64,000 nucleotides of DNA. Origin: JAHEJA01 sp965656445. Its GTDB lineage: Bacteria > Pseudomonadota > Alphaproteobacteria > Rhodobacterales > Rhodobacteraceae. The position numbers and the translations under genes were made by a program. The notes beneath the pieces are model-generated. The model did no database searches, was not told where the DNA came from, and worked only from the letters and a program-made list of their open reading frames with translations. Positions 1 to 9,542 of the stretch are shown here, piece after piece. Within the stretch, counting starts at the first letter, position 1. Every line of letters starts with the position of its first letter. The stretch lies in assembly GCA_965656445.1 (NCBI GenBank), contig CBFHKO010000003.1, positions 124,001-188,000 on the forward strand. Direction: 5' to 3'.

Positions 1-475
1 GGTGGATACCAGAAAGACCGCCAACAATGGCATCGTCTTCGATCACACAATGCCCTGCAACGGCCGAATTATTCACCAGGATCACGCGATCATGAATAAT
101 CACGTCATGCGCCACATGACAGCCCGCCATGAACAAGCCGTCGTTGCCAATTTTCGTAACACCGCCGCCCCCCTGGGTGCCCGTGTTCATTGTGACATGT
201 TCGCGGATGCGGTTTCGTTCACCTATTATTAGTTCGCTTTCCTCACCGTTGAATTTCAAATCCTGTGGGATTTCCCCCAAAACAGCAAAAGAATAGACGA
301 CAGTGTCGGCCCCAATTGTGGTGCGTCCCTTGACCACAACATGGCTTTTGAGATCCACTCCAGATCGCAGCACAACGTTCGGTCCGATATGACAAAATGG
401 ACCGATGTGAACGCCCTCTTCAATGACGGCGCCCTCTTCGATGAAGGCACTTGGATGAATGAAACCCTTACTCAC
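1..475 (-). CDS. lpxA: UDP-N-acetylglucosamine acyltransferase LpxA, partial (C-terminus beyond the window)
   Basis: LpxA performs the first step of lipid A synthesis, moving a 3-hydroxyacyl chain from ACP to UDP-GlcNAc in the cytoplasm. About 158 codons are visible, starting IHPSAFIEEGAVIEEGVHIG, which is the left-handed beta-helix hexapeptide-repeat pattern of the family. Further on, GCHVAHDVIIHDRVILVNN contains the conserved region with the catalytic histidine. I chose the GTG at 475 because an AGGAG lies upstream inside the end of fabZ and the protein then begins where LpxA proteins begin. The nearby ATG at 479 is in another frame and runs into a stop after three codons. It lies directly downstream of fabZ, with 5 bases between them. 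The remaining half of the gene is outside the window. Confidence 0.93.
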   Translation of the reverse strand, partial: MSKGFIHPSAFIEEGAVIEEGVHIGPFCHIGPNVVLRSGVDLKSHVVVKGRTTIGADTVVYSFAVLGEIPQDLKFNGEESELIIGERNRIREHVTMNTGTQGGGGVTKIGNDGLFMAGCHVAHDVIIHDRVILVNNSAVAGHCVIEDDAIVGGLSGIH

Positions 476-480
476 GCATG

Positions 481-945
481 TTACTCCTGTGGAAGGTCCA
501 TCATGGCTGTGAATTCAGCTTCTGCGGCCATTTCACCTTCGACCGTTGCGACACCTGAAAATTTCCAAACCTTCGCACCTGGTTTTCCACGCAATGTCGT
601 CAAATTCATTTCCAACACATCACCTGGAATAACTTTGCGGCGGAATTTGCATTTGTCGATCGACATGAAATAAATCAACATCTCTTTGTCCGCGAGGTTG
701 AGCGCCGTGCCCACCATCACAGCGGCCGTTTGCGCCATGGCTTCGACAATCGTGACACCAGGCATGATCGGCGTCCCAGGAAAGTGCCCCTGAAAATGCG
801 GCTCATTCATAGTGACGTTTTTGATGCCTTTGGCCGAGGCGGTTCCATTGATGTCAACCACGCGATCCACCAACAAAAACGGATAGCGATGTGGCAAGAT
901 ACGTTGGATGAGTTGGATATCAGCGCTGAGTAGCTCTTCAGACAT
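481..945 (-). CDS. fabZ: 3-hydroxyacyl-ACP dehydratase FabZ
   Basis: FabZ dehydrates beta-hydroxyacyl-ACP to trans-2-enoyl-ACP in type II fatty acid synthesis. The 154-residue protein has the hot-dog fold signature ILPHRYPFLLVDRV near residues 16-29, with the active-site histidine, and GHFPGTPIMPGVTIVEAMAQ in the middle, which carries the catalytic glutamate. Length is normal. Two ATGs are possible, at 951 and 945; an AAGGA at 952-956 sits at good distance only from the one at 945. The gene lies between ompH and lpxA in the usual outer-membrane/lipid A block. The lpxD gene that often stands just before fabZ is absent here. Confidence 0.96.
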   Translation of the reverse strand: MSEELLSADIQLIQRILPHRYPFLLVDRVVDINGTASAKGIKNVTMNEPHFQGHFPGTPIMPGVTIVEAMAQTAAVMVGTALNLADKEMLIYFMSIDKCKFRRKVIPGDVLEMNLTTLRGKPGAKVWKFSGVATVEGEMAAEAEFTAMMDLPQE

Positions 946-1019
946 AGTCATTCCTTACTTTGTTCTGTGCAAACCCCTAGCAACCCACGCAGGTTTGGGC
1001 AAGCGATATGGGCGAAAAT

Positions 1020-1571
1020 CTAATCCTGAACCGCTCTGCTGCCGTCGCCAATTTCTAAATTCATCCGCTCAATAACTTGATCCGTAATATCAATGGAAGC
1101 TAAATCCAAAACTACTGTAGAGCGTTCCAAAACAGCGACAGCCCCATGTTGCGTCATAATTTCAAACATATAAGGGGCTGCGGTTTGGATAAGTTGGACT
1201 TGGCTGCGGTTATTTTGCTGCAGTATCGTGTCTTCTAATTCTTTGCGCTCTTGGCGGATGCGATTGACCCGAAGATCAAAATCAGCTGCCAATTCGCGAA
1301 ACGCGTCAGGTTCCATTTCCTTGCGCTTATCGCGCAGCGCCATTTCTTCGCTCGAGAGCTCCGCTTCGATTTGATTGTTCTCAATTTGTAGAGCGCGCAT
1401 GCTCTCATTCAGCTCGCTGAACAATCGCTTGCCATAGTTGGATTCGCGCACGAGCCTCACACGATCCACGGTTACGATCGGATATTGTTCAAACTGCTCC
1501 TCTTGTGCAGTGACCCCATTCACGGAAAACAGGGCCAAAACAAGTGAGATTATGCCAACCCACTGGCGCAT
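1020..1571 (-). CDS. OmpH/Skp-family periplasmic chaperone
   Basis: The 183-residue protein begins with a Sec signal peptide (MRQWVGIISLVLALFSVNGV, cleavage near TAQ). A long, charged, helix-rich middle follows (roughly residues 45-115), the coiled-coil tentacle pattern of Skp/OmpH chaperones. These proteins hold unfolded outer-membrane proteins in the periplasm on their way to the Bam complex. Its ATG overlaps the bamA stop codon as TAATG, so the two are probably translationally coupled, which fits a joint role in outer-membrane assembly. Sequence conservation in this family is low, so the call rests on length, signal peptide, coiled coil and context. Confidence 0.88.
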   Translation of the reverse strand: MRQWVGIISLVLALFSVNGVTAQEEQFEQYPIVTVDRVRLVRESNYGKRLFSELNESMRALQIENNQIEAELSSEEMALRDKRKEMEPDAFRELAADFDLRVNRIRQERKELEDTILQQNNRSQVQLIQTAAPYMFEIMTQHGAVAVLERSTVVLDLASIDITDQVIERMNLEIGDGSRAVQD

Positions 1572-3907
1572 TAGAACGATGTTGAAATCGTCAGCTCAAA
1601 GAACCGATCAATATCTTGGGGTTGCTTGTCCAGAGCCTTGGAAAAGTTAAAGCGCAAGGGGCCAATCGGCGTTTGCCAAAAGAGAGAGGCCCCAACAACT
1701 TGTCGCCATGCGCCATCCTCATAGAGGACGTCACTGTTCACTTCGGGCAAAGACCAAAGGTTACCAACGTCGTAGAATAAACCACCTGAGAGGCCATATT
1801 CCTCTGGGATCCCCAAGGGGAATTCTGCCTCAAGGCGCAGCGCGGCAAACATGTCGCCACCCAGCGCATCATTGGCAGAGCTATTCTGCTCACGCGGACC
1901 GATGCCACCTGGTTCAAAGCCACGGATGACGCTTGATCCAAGTGTAAAGCGATCGACAACGCGGCTTGAGCCTTTGGTGTAATTCAACATCCCACCTTCG
2001 ACGGTCGCACGAAGTGTGACTTCTTCGTTCCAAACTTTGCGCTGCGCAATGGCTTTGGCCACTGTTTTCACGCTACGGGAATCTCCGCCGATTCCTGAGA
2101 AGTCTTGGCCAAATTGAAGCAATACACCAGAATTCGGATCAAGTCCTGAGCGACGGGTATCATAGCTCAAGGTGTAGCCTAGGCCATTTGAGATAACTTT
2201 ACCGCGGCTCGCTTCTGCGCCAATAATCGCGCCTTGCGTTTGAACGCCCGTGATGTCGTTATATTGTGTCGTCGCACGAACAGAAAGATATGTGTCCTCA
2301 CGAATTGGAAAGCTCAATGACGGCTGCAAGATAGCGGTTTCCGTGTCGTAAGCCGCGTTCTGATTGTTTGTTTCACGATAGCTTGCGTTTAAAGAAAAGC
2401 GCAAATCATTGTGCAAAAACGCAGGTTCCGTGAATTTCAAGGAATAGGTCTGATTATCCGCTCCACCCTTGATTGATAGGTTCAACTGCTGACCGCGACC
2501 CAAGAAATTGCGCTCACTATATTCAACAATGCCGCCAAGACCATCATTTGATGAATAGCTGGCCCCAAAGCTCATGCTGCCGGTTGGTTGTTCTTCGACG
2601 TTTACATCAATGATAACTTGATCATCATTTGACCCTTGGCGCGCGTTCACATCTGCATTGCTAAAGAACCCAAGTGCGCGAATACGCTCGGCCGTTTGGC
2701 GGATGTCGCGGGGATTAAACGGATCACCTTCGACAGTGCGGAATTGACGGCGGATCACTTGATCCAAAGTGGCTGTGTTGCCTTCAATGTCGATGCGCTC
2801 AACAAATATTCGCGGGCCGCGTTCCACAATATAATTGATGTCTAAAGTCAGGCTCTCATTGTTGCGTGTCACGTCGGGACGGACGCGAATGAAATCATAT
2901 CCCTTGCGCACTGCTAGACGTTCCAAACGGGCGATATCCGTTTCTACTGCGAAAGGAGAATACACACGACCAGATTTAGATTTGATCGCCTTTTGAAATG
3001 CCTCAACGTCAACGCCACTCAAATCGGTTGAGGCCATGATATCACCAAAGCGGAATTGTTGACCCTCACGCACATTGAAGGTCATGAAATAGCCATCACG
3101 CTCTTCGGCCAATTCGGCCGAGACGTTATTCACACGAAAATCAACATAGCCGCGAGATTGATAAAAATCGCTCAAGACTTGTTTATCAAATTCAATCTGA
3201 TCTTCGATAAAGACATCCCGACGTACCAAAGCGCGCAGCAGACCCGTTTGTTTCGTGTTCAACACACGGCGCAAACGGCGATCACTAAAGGCTCGGTTGC
3301 CGACAACACCAATGCGTTCAACTTCGACTTGGCCGCCTTCAAAGACTTCGTAAATGACATCAACGCGGTTATCGGATTTGCGAATGATCTTTGGAGTAAC
3401 TTTCGCCGCCAAGCGACCTGCATTCGCATAAGCATTGGCAATGGCTTTGCGGTCTTCTTCGACAATCGTCGGGTTGTAAACAAATCTCGGTTGCGAACGG
3501 ATCATGACCGCCAAGGCATCATCCTTGATCTTGCGGTTTCCTTCAAACACAACACGGTTGATTGTTGGGAATTCCTTAACCTGAACCACCAAAGTACGGC
3601 CCCGTGGAATAAGATCAACGGTTTCAAATAACCCGCTTGCGACCAAAGCTTGATAGCCATTGTTCAAGGTCTCGGCGCTTACCGACTGGCCCGTTGACAC
3701 ACCGATGTAGTTTTGAATGGTGGCATCTTCGATCCGTTTGTTCCCTTGAACGTCTACCGAATTAAATCGAAACGTCTGCGCGATGACAGCCTGAGCCATC
3801 AGAACCGTTAACAATGCTGCAACCCAAAGCACGCTTCCCAAAGTAAAGCGTCGATCCGCTGTCCGAAGTGTTTTTGCATCCACGCGCGTCGAAGTCGTTA
3901 AGGTCAT
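1571..3907 (-). CDS. bamA: Outer membrane protein assembly factor BamA
   Basis: BamA is the central barrel of the Bam complex that folds and inserts outer-membrane proteins. The 778-residue protein has an N-terminal signal segment (about residues 24-43), then five POTRA domains (roughly 45-420; for example FNSVDVQGNKRIEDATIQ and VERIDIEGNTATLDQVIRR). A C-terminal 16-strand barrel follows, with the VIRGFEPGGIGPRE motif of the Omp85 superfamily and a final aromatic residue (ELTISTSF). Length fits the family. It sits between rseP and ompH in the conserved order. The cytoplasmic extension before the signal peptide is somewhat long, so a start a few codons downstream is possible. Confidence 0.97.
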   Translation of the reverse strand: MTLTTSTRVDAKTLRTADRRFTLGSVLWVAALLTVLMAQAVIAQTFRFNSVDVQGNKRIEDATIQNYIGVSTGQSVSAETLNNGYQALVASGLFETVDLIPRGRTLVVQVKEFPTINRVVFEGNRKIKDDALAVMIRSQPRFVYNPTIVEEDRKAIANAYANAGRLAAKVTPKIIRKSDNRVDVIYEVFEGGQVEVERIGVVGNRAFSDRRLRRVLNTKQTGLLRALVRRDVFIEDQIEFDKQVLSDFYQSRGYVDFRVNNVSAELAEERDGYFMTFNVREGQQFRFGDIMASTDLSGVDVEAFQKAIKSKSGRVYSPFAVETDIARLERLAVRKGYDFIRVRPDVTRNNESLTLDINYIVERGPRIFVERIDIEGNTATLDQVIRRQFRTVEGDPFNPRDIRQTAERIRALGFFSNADVNARQGSNDDQVIIDVNVEEQPTGSMSFGASYSSNDGLGGIVEYSERNFLGRGQQLNLSIKGGADNQTYSLKFTEPAFLHNDLRFSLNASYRETNNQNAAYDTETAILQPSLSFPIREDTYLSVRATTQYNDITGVQTQGAIIGAEASRGKVISNGLGYTLSYDTRRSGLDPNSGVLLQFGQDFSGIGGDSRSVKTVAKAIAQRKVWNEEVTLRATVEGGMLNYTKGSSRVVDRFTLGSSVIRGFEPGGIGPREQNSSANDALGGDMFAALRLEAEFPLGIPEEYGLSGGLFYDVGNLWSLPEVNSDVLYEDGAWRQVVGASLFWQTPIGPLRFNFSKALDKQPQDIDRFFELTISTSF

Positions 3908-4011
3908 CCTGCAATCCCGAATAAAATAGCCTTTGGAATGTGACTAACCCCAAACGAAAGGCTTGTCAAAACCACATATTCGCTTTGGGCCCATTAAGCG
4001 AGATTATGCAC

Positions 4012-5352
4012 TTAACAGAACAAATCATTCGTGATGGCAAAGACCATAAAGGACAGCACGATCGTCAGACCAATCGTCATGAATAGGTTTAGGAACCGTG
4101 GGCTTGGAGGCTTGCCTGTGACAGCTTCGATTGCGTAAAAAATCAAATGCCCTCCATCCAAAACTGGGATCGGAAGAAGGTTCATAAATCCAATTGCAAC
4201 AGAGAGAGATGCGACAAACCACAAGAAATTCGCACTTCCTTGTTGGACCATTTGACCAGATGTTTCTGCAATGCCTATAGGACCTGAGAGGTTACAGCTG
4301 CTGATTGCGCCGGTAATCACATGATAAAGCCCAGACATTGAGGCCGTTATGATCCGATATGTCGTTCCAGCCGCCGCATCCAACGCGCGAAGCGGTGAAA
4401 TATTTTCCTTCATCGGCTCGAAAGACAAGCCGCCCCCAACAACACCAATGCGCCATTGCGTTGCAAATCCACCCTCGGCAAGGGGTTCATCCACGCGCCG
4501 TGGTGTCAGCGGGACTTTCAATTCCGCGCCATCGCGCCAAATCGTCAAGTCCACAGTTGCCCCATTGGAGCCTTCGACAATGGATTTCAGTGTTGAAAAA
4601 TCATTGATCGCGACATCGTTCCCTTGGACAAAGACATCGCCTGAGCGAAGCCCTGCATCCGCAGCGGCTGAGCGTGGCATAACTTGGGTCACACGCGCAG
4701 GCGACATTGTCGGGGCCATAACCTCAATCTCACGCCCGTTACGTTCAACGATATAGGGATAGATGTCTTGCGGTGGCAGCGCGCGGATGAAATCATAAAA
4801 ATCAGATCCGCTGTCAATTGCGGGAAGATCATTTCCATTCACCTCAACAATACGATCCCCAACTTCGAGCTCTTGGGTCTGAGGCATTGAAAACACCTCA
4901 CCCACACGAAGGGGTTTGCTGATTTGCCCCTCTTGTACGATGAGAACAAAGAACATGATCATCGCAAGCGCAAAATTGAACAGCGGTCCCGCCGCAACTG
5001 TTGCCGTGCGCGCCCAAAGTGGCGCTCCTTGCATCGTGGATCGACGATCCGCCTCATTTAGTTCAGAGATATCAACGGATCGCGCGCTTGCTGCATCCGC
5101 GTCGCCGCGAAATTTCACATAGCCTCCGAACGGAAGTGCCGCGATTTGCCATTTGGTCCCTCTTTTGTCGAACCGCGAATAGAGGACAGGTCCAAAACCC
5201 AATGAAAACACATCCGCATGAATTCCAGACCAACGGCCCACAATGTAGTGTCCATATTCATGAACTGCGACAATAACCGAGAGCGCAAAAATAAAGGCAA
5301 TCAGCGAAATGAAAAAGCCCCCAAAGGACGGTAGCATTCCCAGAATATCCAT
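4012..5352 (-). CDS. rseP: Site-2 intramembrane zinc protease RseP
   Basis: RseP cleaves membrane-embedded anti-sigma factors and leftover signal peptides. The 446-residue protein has the zinc site VAVHEYGHYIVGR in the first membrane helix (about residues 28-40), a PDZ region in the middle (SAAADAGLRSGDVFVQGNDV), and the second metal motif IPVLDGGHLIFY in a C-terminal helix. At least four membrane segments are visible. An AGGAA lies just upstream of the ATG at 5352. It follows dxr with a 15-base gap and precedes bamA, as in most alphaproteobacteria. Confidence 0.96.
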   Translation of the reverse strand: MDILGMLPSFGGFFISLIAFIFALSVIVAVHEYGHYIVGRWSGIHADVFSLGFGPVLYSRFDKRGTKWQIAALPFGGYVKFRGDADAASARSVDISELNEADRRSTMQGAPLWARTATVAAGPLFNFALAMIMFFVLIVQEGQISKPLRVGEVFSMPQTQELEVGDRIVEVNGNDLPAIDSGSDFYDFIRALPPQDIYPYIVERNGREIEVMAPTMSPARVTQVMPRSAAADAGLRSGDVFVQGNDVAINDFSTLKSIVEGSNGATVDLTIWRDGAELKVPLTPRRVDEPLAEGGFATQWRIGVVGGGLSFEPMKENISPLRALDAAAGTTYRIITASMSGLYHVITGAISSCNLSGPIGIAETSGQMVQQGSANFLWFVASLSVAIGFMNLLPIPVLDGGHLIFYAIEAVTGKPPSPRFLNLFMTIGLTIVLSFMVFAITNDLFC

Positions 5353-5367
5353 AGTGTTCCTGTCTCT

Positions 5368-6534
5368 TTAAATTTTTGCAATTATATCAGCGGCGCTCTT
5401 ACGACCCATTTGGTCCATCATTAGGACATTATCAAGGCAGGTCGCATCGATATCACCATTCTGTGTTGCATCCATATGCTCAAGAACACGTTCCACAACC
5501 TGCGCCATTTCCAAAAAGCCGATGCGCTTGGCGATAAAGGCATCAAGCGCAATTTCCTTGGCCGCATTGTAAACCGCGCCACTCAGCCCCCCTTTTTCCA
5601 TGACATCAAAGGCCAATCGAAGAGCGGGATATTTTTGCAAGTCAGGATCAACAAAATCAAATCGGCCAATTTTGGCAAAGTCCAAACGCTCAACAGGGAT
5701 ATGCCCCCGATCAGGCCAGTTTAGCGCAAACCCAATGGCGTGACGCATATCTGCAGGACCGATATGAGCCATAAGGCCGCCATCGCGAAAACCAATCATG
5801 GCATGGATCATGGATTGGGGATGAATGAGAACCTCAATTTGACGTGGCGAGAAATCAAATAACTCTTTTGCTTCAATGATTTCTAAGGATTTATTAAACA
5901 TAGACGCGCTGTCGATAGTGATCCGTTGCCCCATGTCCCAGTTGGGATGTGTCGCGGCTTGTTCAGGGGTTGCCTTTGCGATTTCCTCAAGGGTCCAGTC
6001 ACGAAATGCCCCACCTGAGGCGGTAATAATAACGCGTTCAACCGCAGTAATATCCTCACCAATCAATGCCTGAAAGAGCGCGGAATGTTCACTATCAACC
6101 GGTAATATTTGCCCACCATAGGTATCAGCATAAGAGCGCATCAATCGCCCTGCGGCGACCATGCTTTCTTTGTTGGCAAGGGCAAGCGTTGCCCCTTGTT
6201 TCAATGTGGCAAGGCCACTGGCCAAGCCAGCGGCGCCAACAATGGCGGAAACCGCGATATCAACGGGTCGCGTTGCGCTCTCTACAATAGCATCGGCCCC
6301 TGCTGCGACGTCAATTAAGGTTCCTGCCAAGGCGTCTTTTAATTCAGCGTAACGGTCCTCATAAGCTGTGACCGCTATTTTGGCACCGAGCGTCTTGGCA
6401 TCTTGGGCAAGTTGGGCGATGTTGTTCCCACCGCTGAGCGCGACAACATCAAAACGGTCAGGACTACGCTGAATAAGGTCCAGAGTATTCTGACCAATAG
6501 AGCCCGTTGCGCCAAAAACACTTATTCGTTTCAT
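5368..6534 (-). CDS. dxr: 1-deoxy-D-xylulose 5-phosphate reductoisomerase
   Basis: Dxr turns deoxyxylulose phosphate into methylerythritol phosphate with NADPH, the committed step of non-mevalonate isoprenoid synthesis. The 388-residue protein starts MKRISVFGATGSIGQ (NADPH-binding loop). It also has VDSEHSALFQ with metal-binding and catalytic acids, ASGGAFRDW, and MFNKSLEIIEAKELF. The ATG at 6534 overlaps the cdsA stop (TGATG) and gives the usual N-terminus; an in-frame TTG four codons upstream is unlikely. With uppS in the same run, the operon supplies both precursor and carrier-lipid steps of envelope synthesis. Confidence 0.97.
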   Translation of the reverse strand: MKRISVFGATGSIGQNTLDLIQRSPDRFDVVALSGGNNIAQLAQDAKTLGAKIAVTAYEDRYAELKDALAGTLIDVAAGADAIVESATRPVDIAVSAIVGAAGLASGLATLKQGATLALANKESMVAAGRLMRSYADTYGGQILPVDSEHSALFQALIGEDITAVERVIITASGGAFRDWTLEEIAKATPEQAATHPNWDMGQRITIDSASMFNKSLEIIEAKELFDFSPRQIEVLIHPQSMIHAMIGFRDGGLMAHIGPADMRHAIGFALNWPDRGHIPVERLDFAKIGRFDFVDPDLQKYPALRLAFDVMEKGGLSGAVYNAAKEIALDAFIAKRIGFLEMAQVVERVLEHMDATQNGDIDATCLDNVLMMDQMGRKSAADIIAKI

Positions 6535-7319
6535 CACATCAACCAAGGTGCAAATAATCCAAACATAACAGTCGCCCCTATCACCCCGTCAAAGCGATCA
6601 AAAAATCCACCATGACCTGGGATCAAATTCGAGCTGTCCTTGATGTCACAGGCACGTTTGAGCGCGCTTTGCGCGATATCCCCCATCTGAGAGGCAAAGG
6701 ACAACAAAACGGCCAGCGCGATGATCCATTCATCCATGTACCTAATGTCATAAGCTTCGACAAAGACATAGGTAAACACAGCCGCCGCAATCCAGCCCCC
6801 AATGGCGCCAGACCACGTTTTCTTGGGACTGAAACGCGGCCAAAACCTAGGCCCGCCAATGATGCGACCGGCAAAGTAGCCTGCGATATCAGTCATAACA
6901 ACAACAGAAATCAACCAAAGTGTCATCGTGATCCCATAGAGGTCACGCAACGCAATGAGGTAAAACCCACAGACCAAAATCGCCAAGGAAAACAGCACAC
7001 CACGTTTCACAAATCGCTTATAAAGCGTCATCTGAACAAGAGCCCCAATGAGCAAAAGACCAAGCGCTAGCATAACAACGTCGACCAACATCGCCGAGGA
7101 CAAAACTCCGATAGAAAGAGCCGCCGACACCATCGCAGAGGACGCGCTCTCAGGTGACAGCATACGTGCAATTTCCCAATGCATCACAGCCACCAACGCC
7201 AAAACAAACAGCTTGAATATTAAACCGCCAGACACCAGCGCAAACCCACCGAGAGCAACCAAAACAAGAGCAGACAGGATGCGAGGCAAAAGATCACCCC
7301 ATTTCGCGGATGCTGTCAT
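6534..7319 (-). CDS. cdsA: Phosphatidate cytidylyltransferase CdsA
   Basis: CdsA makes CDP-diacylglycerol from phosphatidate and CTP in the inner membrane. The 261-residue protein has six to eight hydrophobic segments and the family signature near the C-terminus: SQMGDIAQSALKRACDIKDS followed by LIPGHGGFFDRFDG. Aspartates in these motifs bind the metal and the nucleotide. The start overlaps the uppS stop by four bases, and its stop overlaps dxr. Length is slightly short but within the alphaproteobacterial range. Confidence 0.95.
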   Translation of the reverse strand: MTASAKWGDLLPRILSALVLVALGGFALVSGGLIFKLFVLALVAVMHWEIARMLSPESASSAMVSAALSIGVLSSAMLVDVVMLALGLLLIGALVQMTLYKRFVKRGVLFSLAILVCGFYLIALRDLYGITMTLWLISVVVMTDIAGYFAGRIIGGPRFWPRFSPKKTWSGAIGGWIAAAVFTYVFVEAYDIRYMDEWIIALAVLLSFASQMGDIAQSALKRACDIKDSSNLIPGHGGFFDRFDGVIGATVMFGLFAPWLM

Positions 7320-8038
7320 GCCGTCACCCCACCAAATCGGCGATCCCGAATGGAATAGCGATCAATGATGTCTTTGAAAATTTGCGCGCTAAAGTCTGGC
7401 CAGAGAGTTTCAACGAATTCATATTCTGCATAGGCGGATTGCCAGAGTAGAAAATTTGAAATCCGCGCTTCACCACTGGTGCGAATAACCAAGTCCGGAT
7501 CTGGAAGAACACGAGTATCCAGATACTTAGGCAGAGTTTCTTCATCTATATGCTCAACAAGCAAAGCCCCAGTTGTAACATCTTGTGCAAGCCGTTTTGT
7601 TGCTCGGGCCACTTCATCGCGGCTTCCATAATTCAAGGCAATTGTGAGATGCACCAAATCATTTGACGCGGTGAGCTCTTCGAGCTCATCCATCAGCTTG
7701 ACCAGCTTGGCATCCAAGCGCACACGATCCCCGATAAAGCGAACACATACGCCTTGTTCGGCCAAATTTTTGGCCTCTCGTTTGATATATTGGCGAAACA
7801 ACGTCATAAGCCCAGACACTTCGGCCTGCGTTCGTTTCCAGTTTTCCGTCGAAAAGGCAAAAATCGTGAGGTATTTGACCCCAACATCAGGGCAACACTC
7901 AACAATGTTGCGAATGCGTTTTGCCCCCGCGCGATGCCCCATCAACCGAGGTTGCCCTCGAAGCTGCGCCCACCGCCCGTTTCCATCCATTATGATAGCA
8001 ACGTGTGCGGGCGCCTGAGCATGTCGCGTCGAAGGCAT
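7316..8038 (-). CDS. uppS: Undecaprenyl (isoprenyl) diphosphate synthase
   Basis: UppS adds cis-isoprene units to farnesyl diphosphate, making the lipid carrier for peptidoglycan and other cell-surface polymers. Motifs in the 240-residue protein: HVAIIMDGNGRWAQLRG (catalytic aspartate and pyrophosphate loop), AFSTENWKR, and IRTSGEARISNFLLWQSAY near the C-terminus. I chose the ATG at 8038 because an AAGGA lies about seven bases upstream and homologues start here. An upstream in-frame start would extend into frr and add an unrelated tail. The gene overlaps cdsA by four bases. Confidence 0.96.
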   Translation of the reverse strand: MPSTRHAQAPAHVAIIMDGNGRWAQLRGQPRLMGHRAGAKRIRNIVECCPDVGVKYLTIFAFSTENWKRTQAEVSGLMTLFRQYIKREAKNLAEQGVCVRFIGDRVRLDAKLVKLMDELEELTASNDLVHLTIALNYGSRDEVARATKRLAQDVTTGALLVEHIDEETLPKYLDTRVLPDPDLVIRTSGEARISNFLLWQSAYAEYEFVETLWPDFSAQIFKDIIDRYSIRDRRFGGVTA

Positions 8039-8048
8039 CGTCAGGTCC

Positions 8049-8612
8049 TTAAACCTGCATAATTTCGGCTTGTTTTGTTTCCAAAGCCGTATCAACCGCT
8101 TTGGTGTATTTGTTGGTCAATTCTTGGACTTCGCTTTCCCAGAATTTTTGATCATCTTCGGACATCCCATCCGCTTTGGCCTTTTTGACCTGATCCATAC
8201 CGTCGCGGCGCACATTGCGTACAGATACACGTGCATTTTCCGCATATTGCGCCGCAACCCGCGTCAATTCACGGCGGCGTTCTTCGTTGAGTTCTGGAAT
8301 AGGCAACATGATGATCGTGCCGTTTAGCTGTGGGTTAATACCCAATCCGCTTTCACGGATGGCTTTTTCCACGGCATTAACCATGGATTTATCCCAGACA
8401 TTGATTGTCACCATGCGCGGTTCAGGAACGTTCACAGTTCCGACCTGATTGATTGGCGTTTGCTGACCATATGCGTCAACAGTAATCGGATCCAACATTG
8501 AGGCCGATCCTCGACCCGTCCGCAATGATGCAAATTCTGTTTTTAAAGACCCCATTGCGCCTTTCATGCGGCGTTCAAGGTCATCAGTATCAATCATAAA
8601 GTCTTCGGACAT
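8049..8612 (-). CDS. frr: Ribosome recycling factor
   Basis: Frr works with EF-G to split the post-termination ribosome. The 187-residue protein has the family's exact size. It shows the three-helix bundle pattern with SLRTGRGSASMLDPI near residues 30-44, ITVDAYGQQTPINQVG, and NAEKIR-like helices that end in a lysine-rich segment before QVQELTNKYTKAVD. It lies between pyrH and uppS, as in nearly all proteobacteria, with a 64-base gap from pyrH. Confidence 0.97.
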   Translation of the reverse strand: MSEDFMIDTDDLERRMKGAMGSLKTEFASLRTGRGSASMLDPITVDAYGQQTPINQVGTVNVPEPRMVTINVWDKSMVNAVEKAIRESGLGINPQLNGTIIMLPIPELNEERRRELTRVAAQYAENARVSVRNVRRDGMDQVKKAKADGMSEDDQKFWESEVQELTNKYTKAVDTALETKQAEIMQV

Positions 8613-8676
8613 GCTACAGCTCTTTGGTTTAGTTGAATTTGTTTGCTTCTATCGACCTCAGGTCGATGCGTCTAGC

Positions 8677-9408
8677 CTAATCAGAGACGCGGGTATAGGT
8701 GCCCTCGCCCGCGAGAATGCCTTTGAACCCGCCTGGTTCATCTAATGAAAAGACAATGATCGGCAGGTTATTGTCACGCGCCAAAGCGATCGCAGAGGCA
8801 TCCATGACCGCCAAGTGTTTGGCCAAAACATCGTCAAATGTTATCGTGTCAAAGCGGACCGCATCATCGTGTTTAGCAGGGTCTTTGTCGTAAACACCGT
8901 CAACTTTGGTCCCTTTAAAGATCGCTTCACAGGCCATTTCATTGGCGCGCAAAGTTGCGGCAGTGTCCGTTGTAAAATAGGGGTTTCCTGTTCCAGCGGC
9001 AAAGATACAGACACGTTTCTTCTCAAGGTGACGCACGGCGCGGCGACGAATATAGGGTTCACAGACCTGATCCATCGGAATCGCACTAATCACCCGAGTA
9101 AAGACACCAAGCCCTTCCAAAGCGCTCTGCATCGCGAGCGCATTCATGACTGTGGCCAACATGCCCATATAATCGGCCGTGGTGCGTTCCATTCCTTGTG
9201 CGCTACCTTGAAGACCGCGGAACACGTTGCCCCCGCCAATCACCATGCAAATCTCAACGCCCATGTCATGAACGGTTTTCACCTCACGAGCGATTCTTTC
9301 GACCGTTGGCGGATGTAGTCCGAACCCCTGATCACCCATGAGGGCTTCGCCTGAAATCTTAAGCATTACTCGCTTAAATGTGGTTTTTTCGGGGGTTTGC
9401 TCGGCCAT
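8677..9408 (-). CDS. pyrH: Uridylate kinase
   Basis: PyrH phosphorylates UMP to UDP and belongs to the amino-acid-kinase fold. The 243-residue protein has the P-loop-like KISGEALMGDQGFG, the glycine-rich VIGGGNVFRG, FTTDTAATLRANEM, and AVMDASAIALARDN near the end. The ATG at 9408 has a strong AAGGAG seven bases upstream; longer in-frame forms to 9489 look spurious. The rpsB-tsf pair that often precedes pyrH is not here; instead miaA lies divergently upstream. pyrH is therefore likely the first gene of the pyrH-to-lpxA run. Confidence 0.97.
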   Translation of the reverse strand: MAEQTPEKTTFKRVMLKISGEALMGDQGFGLHPPTVERIAREVKTVHDMGVEICMVIGGGNVFRGLQGSAQGMERTTADYMGMLATVMNALAMQSALEGLGVFTRVISAIPMDQVCEPYIRRRAVRHLEKKRVCIFAAGTGNPYFTTDTAATLRANEMACEAIFKGTKVDGVYDKDPAKHDDAVRFDTITFDDVLAKHLAVMDASAIALARDNNLPIIVFSLDEPGGFKGILAGEGTYTRVSD

Positions 9409-9542
9409 GTTGCACTCCTTGCGCGAAACTGTAGGATCTGCGCCAAAATGTCGGAAAACTGCGTCAGGTTCAATGGTCCATTGTCGCAATCCGCGATTTA
9501 ACTGAGATCAACCTGCAATTCTGCACCAACTGAGGCCGCGAA

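Noticed and set aside
3056..3631. A 191-codon open frame on the plus strand inside bamA
   Set aside because: It is antisense to the POTRA region, has no ribosome binding site or recognisable domain, and bamA is certain.
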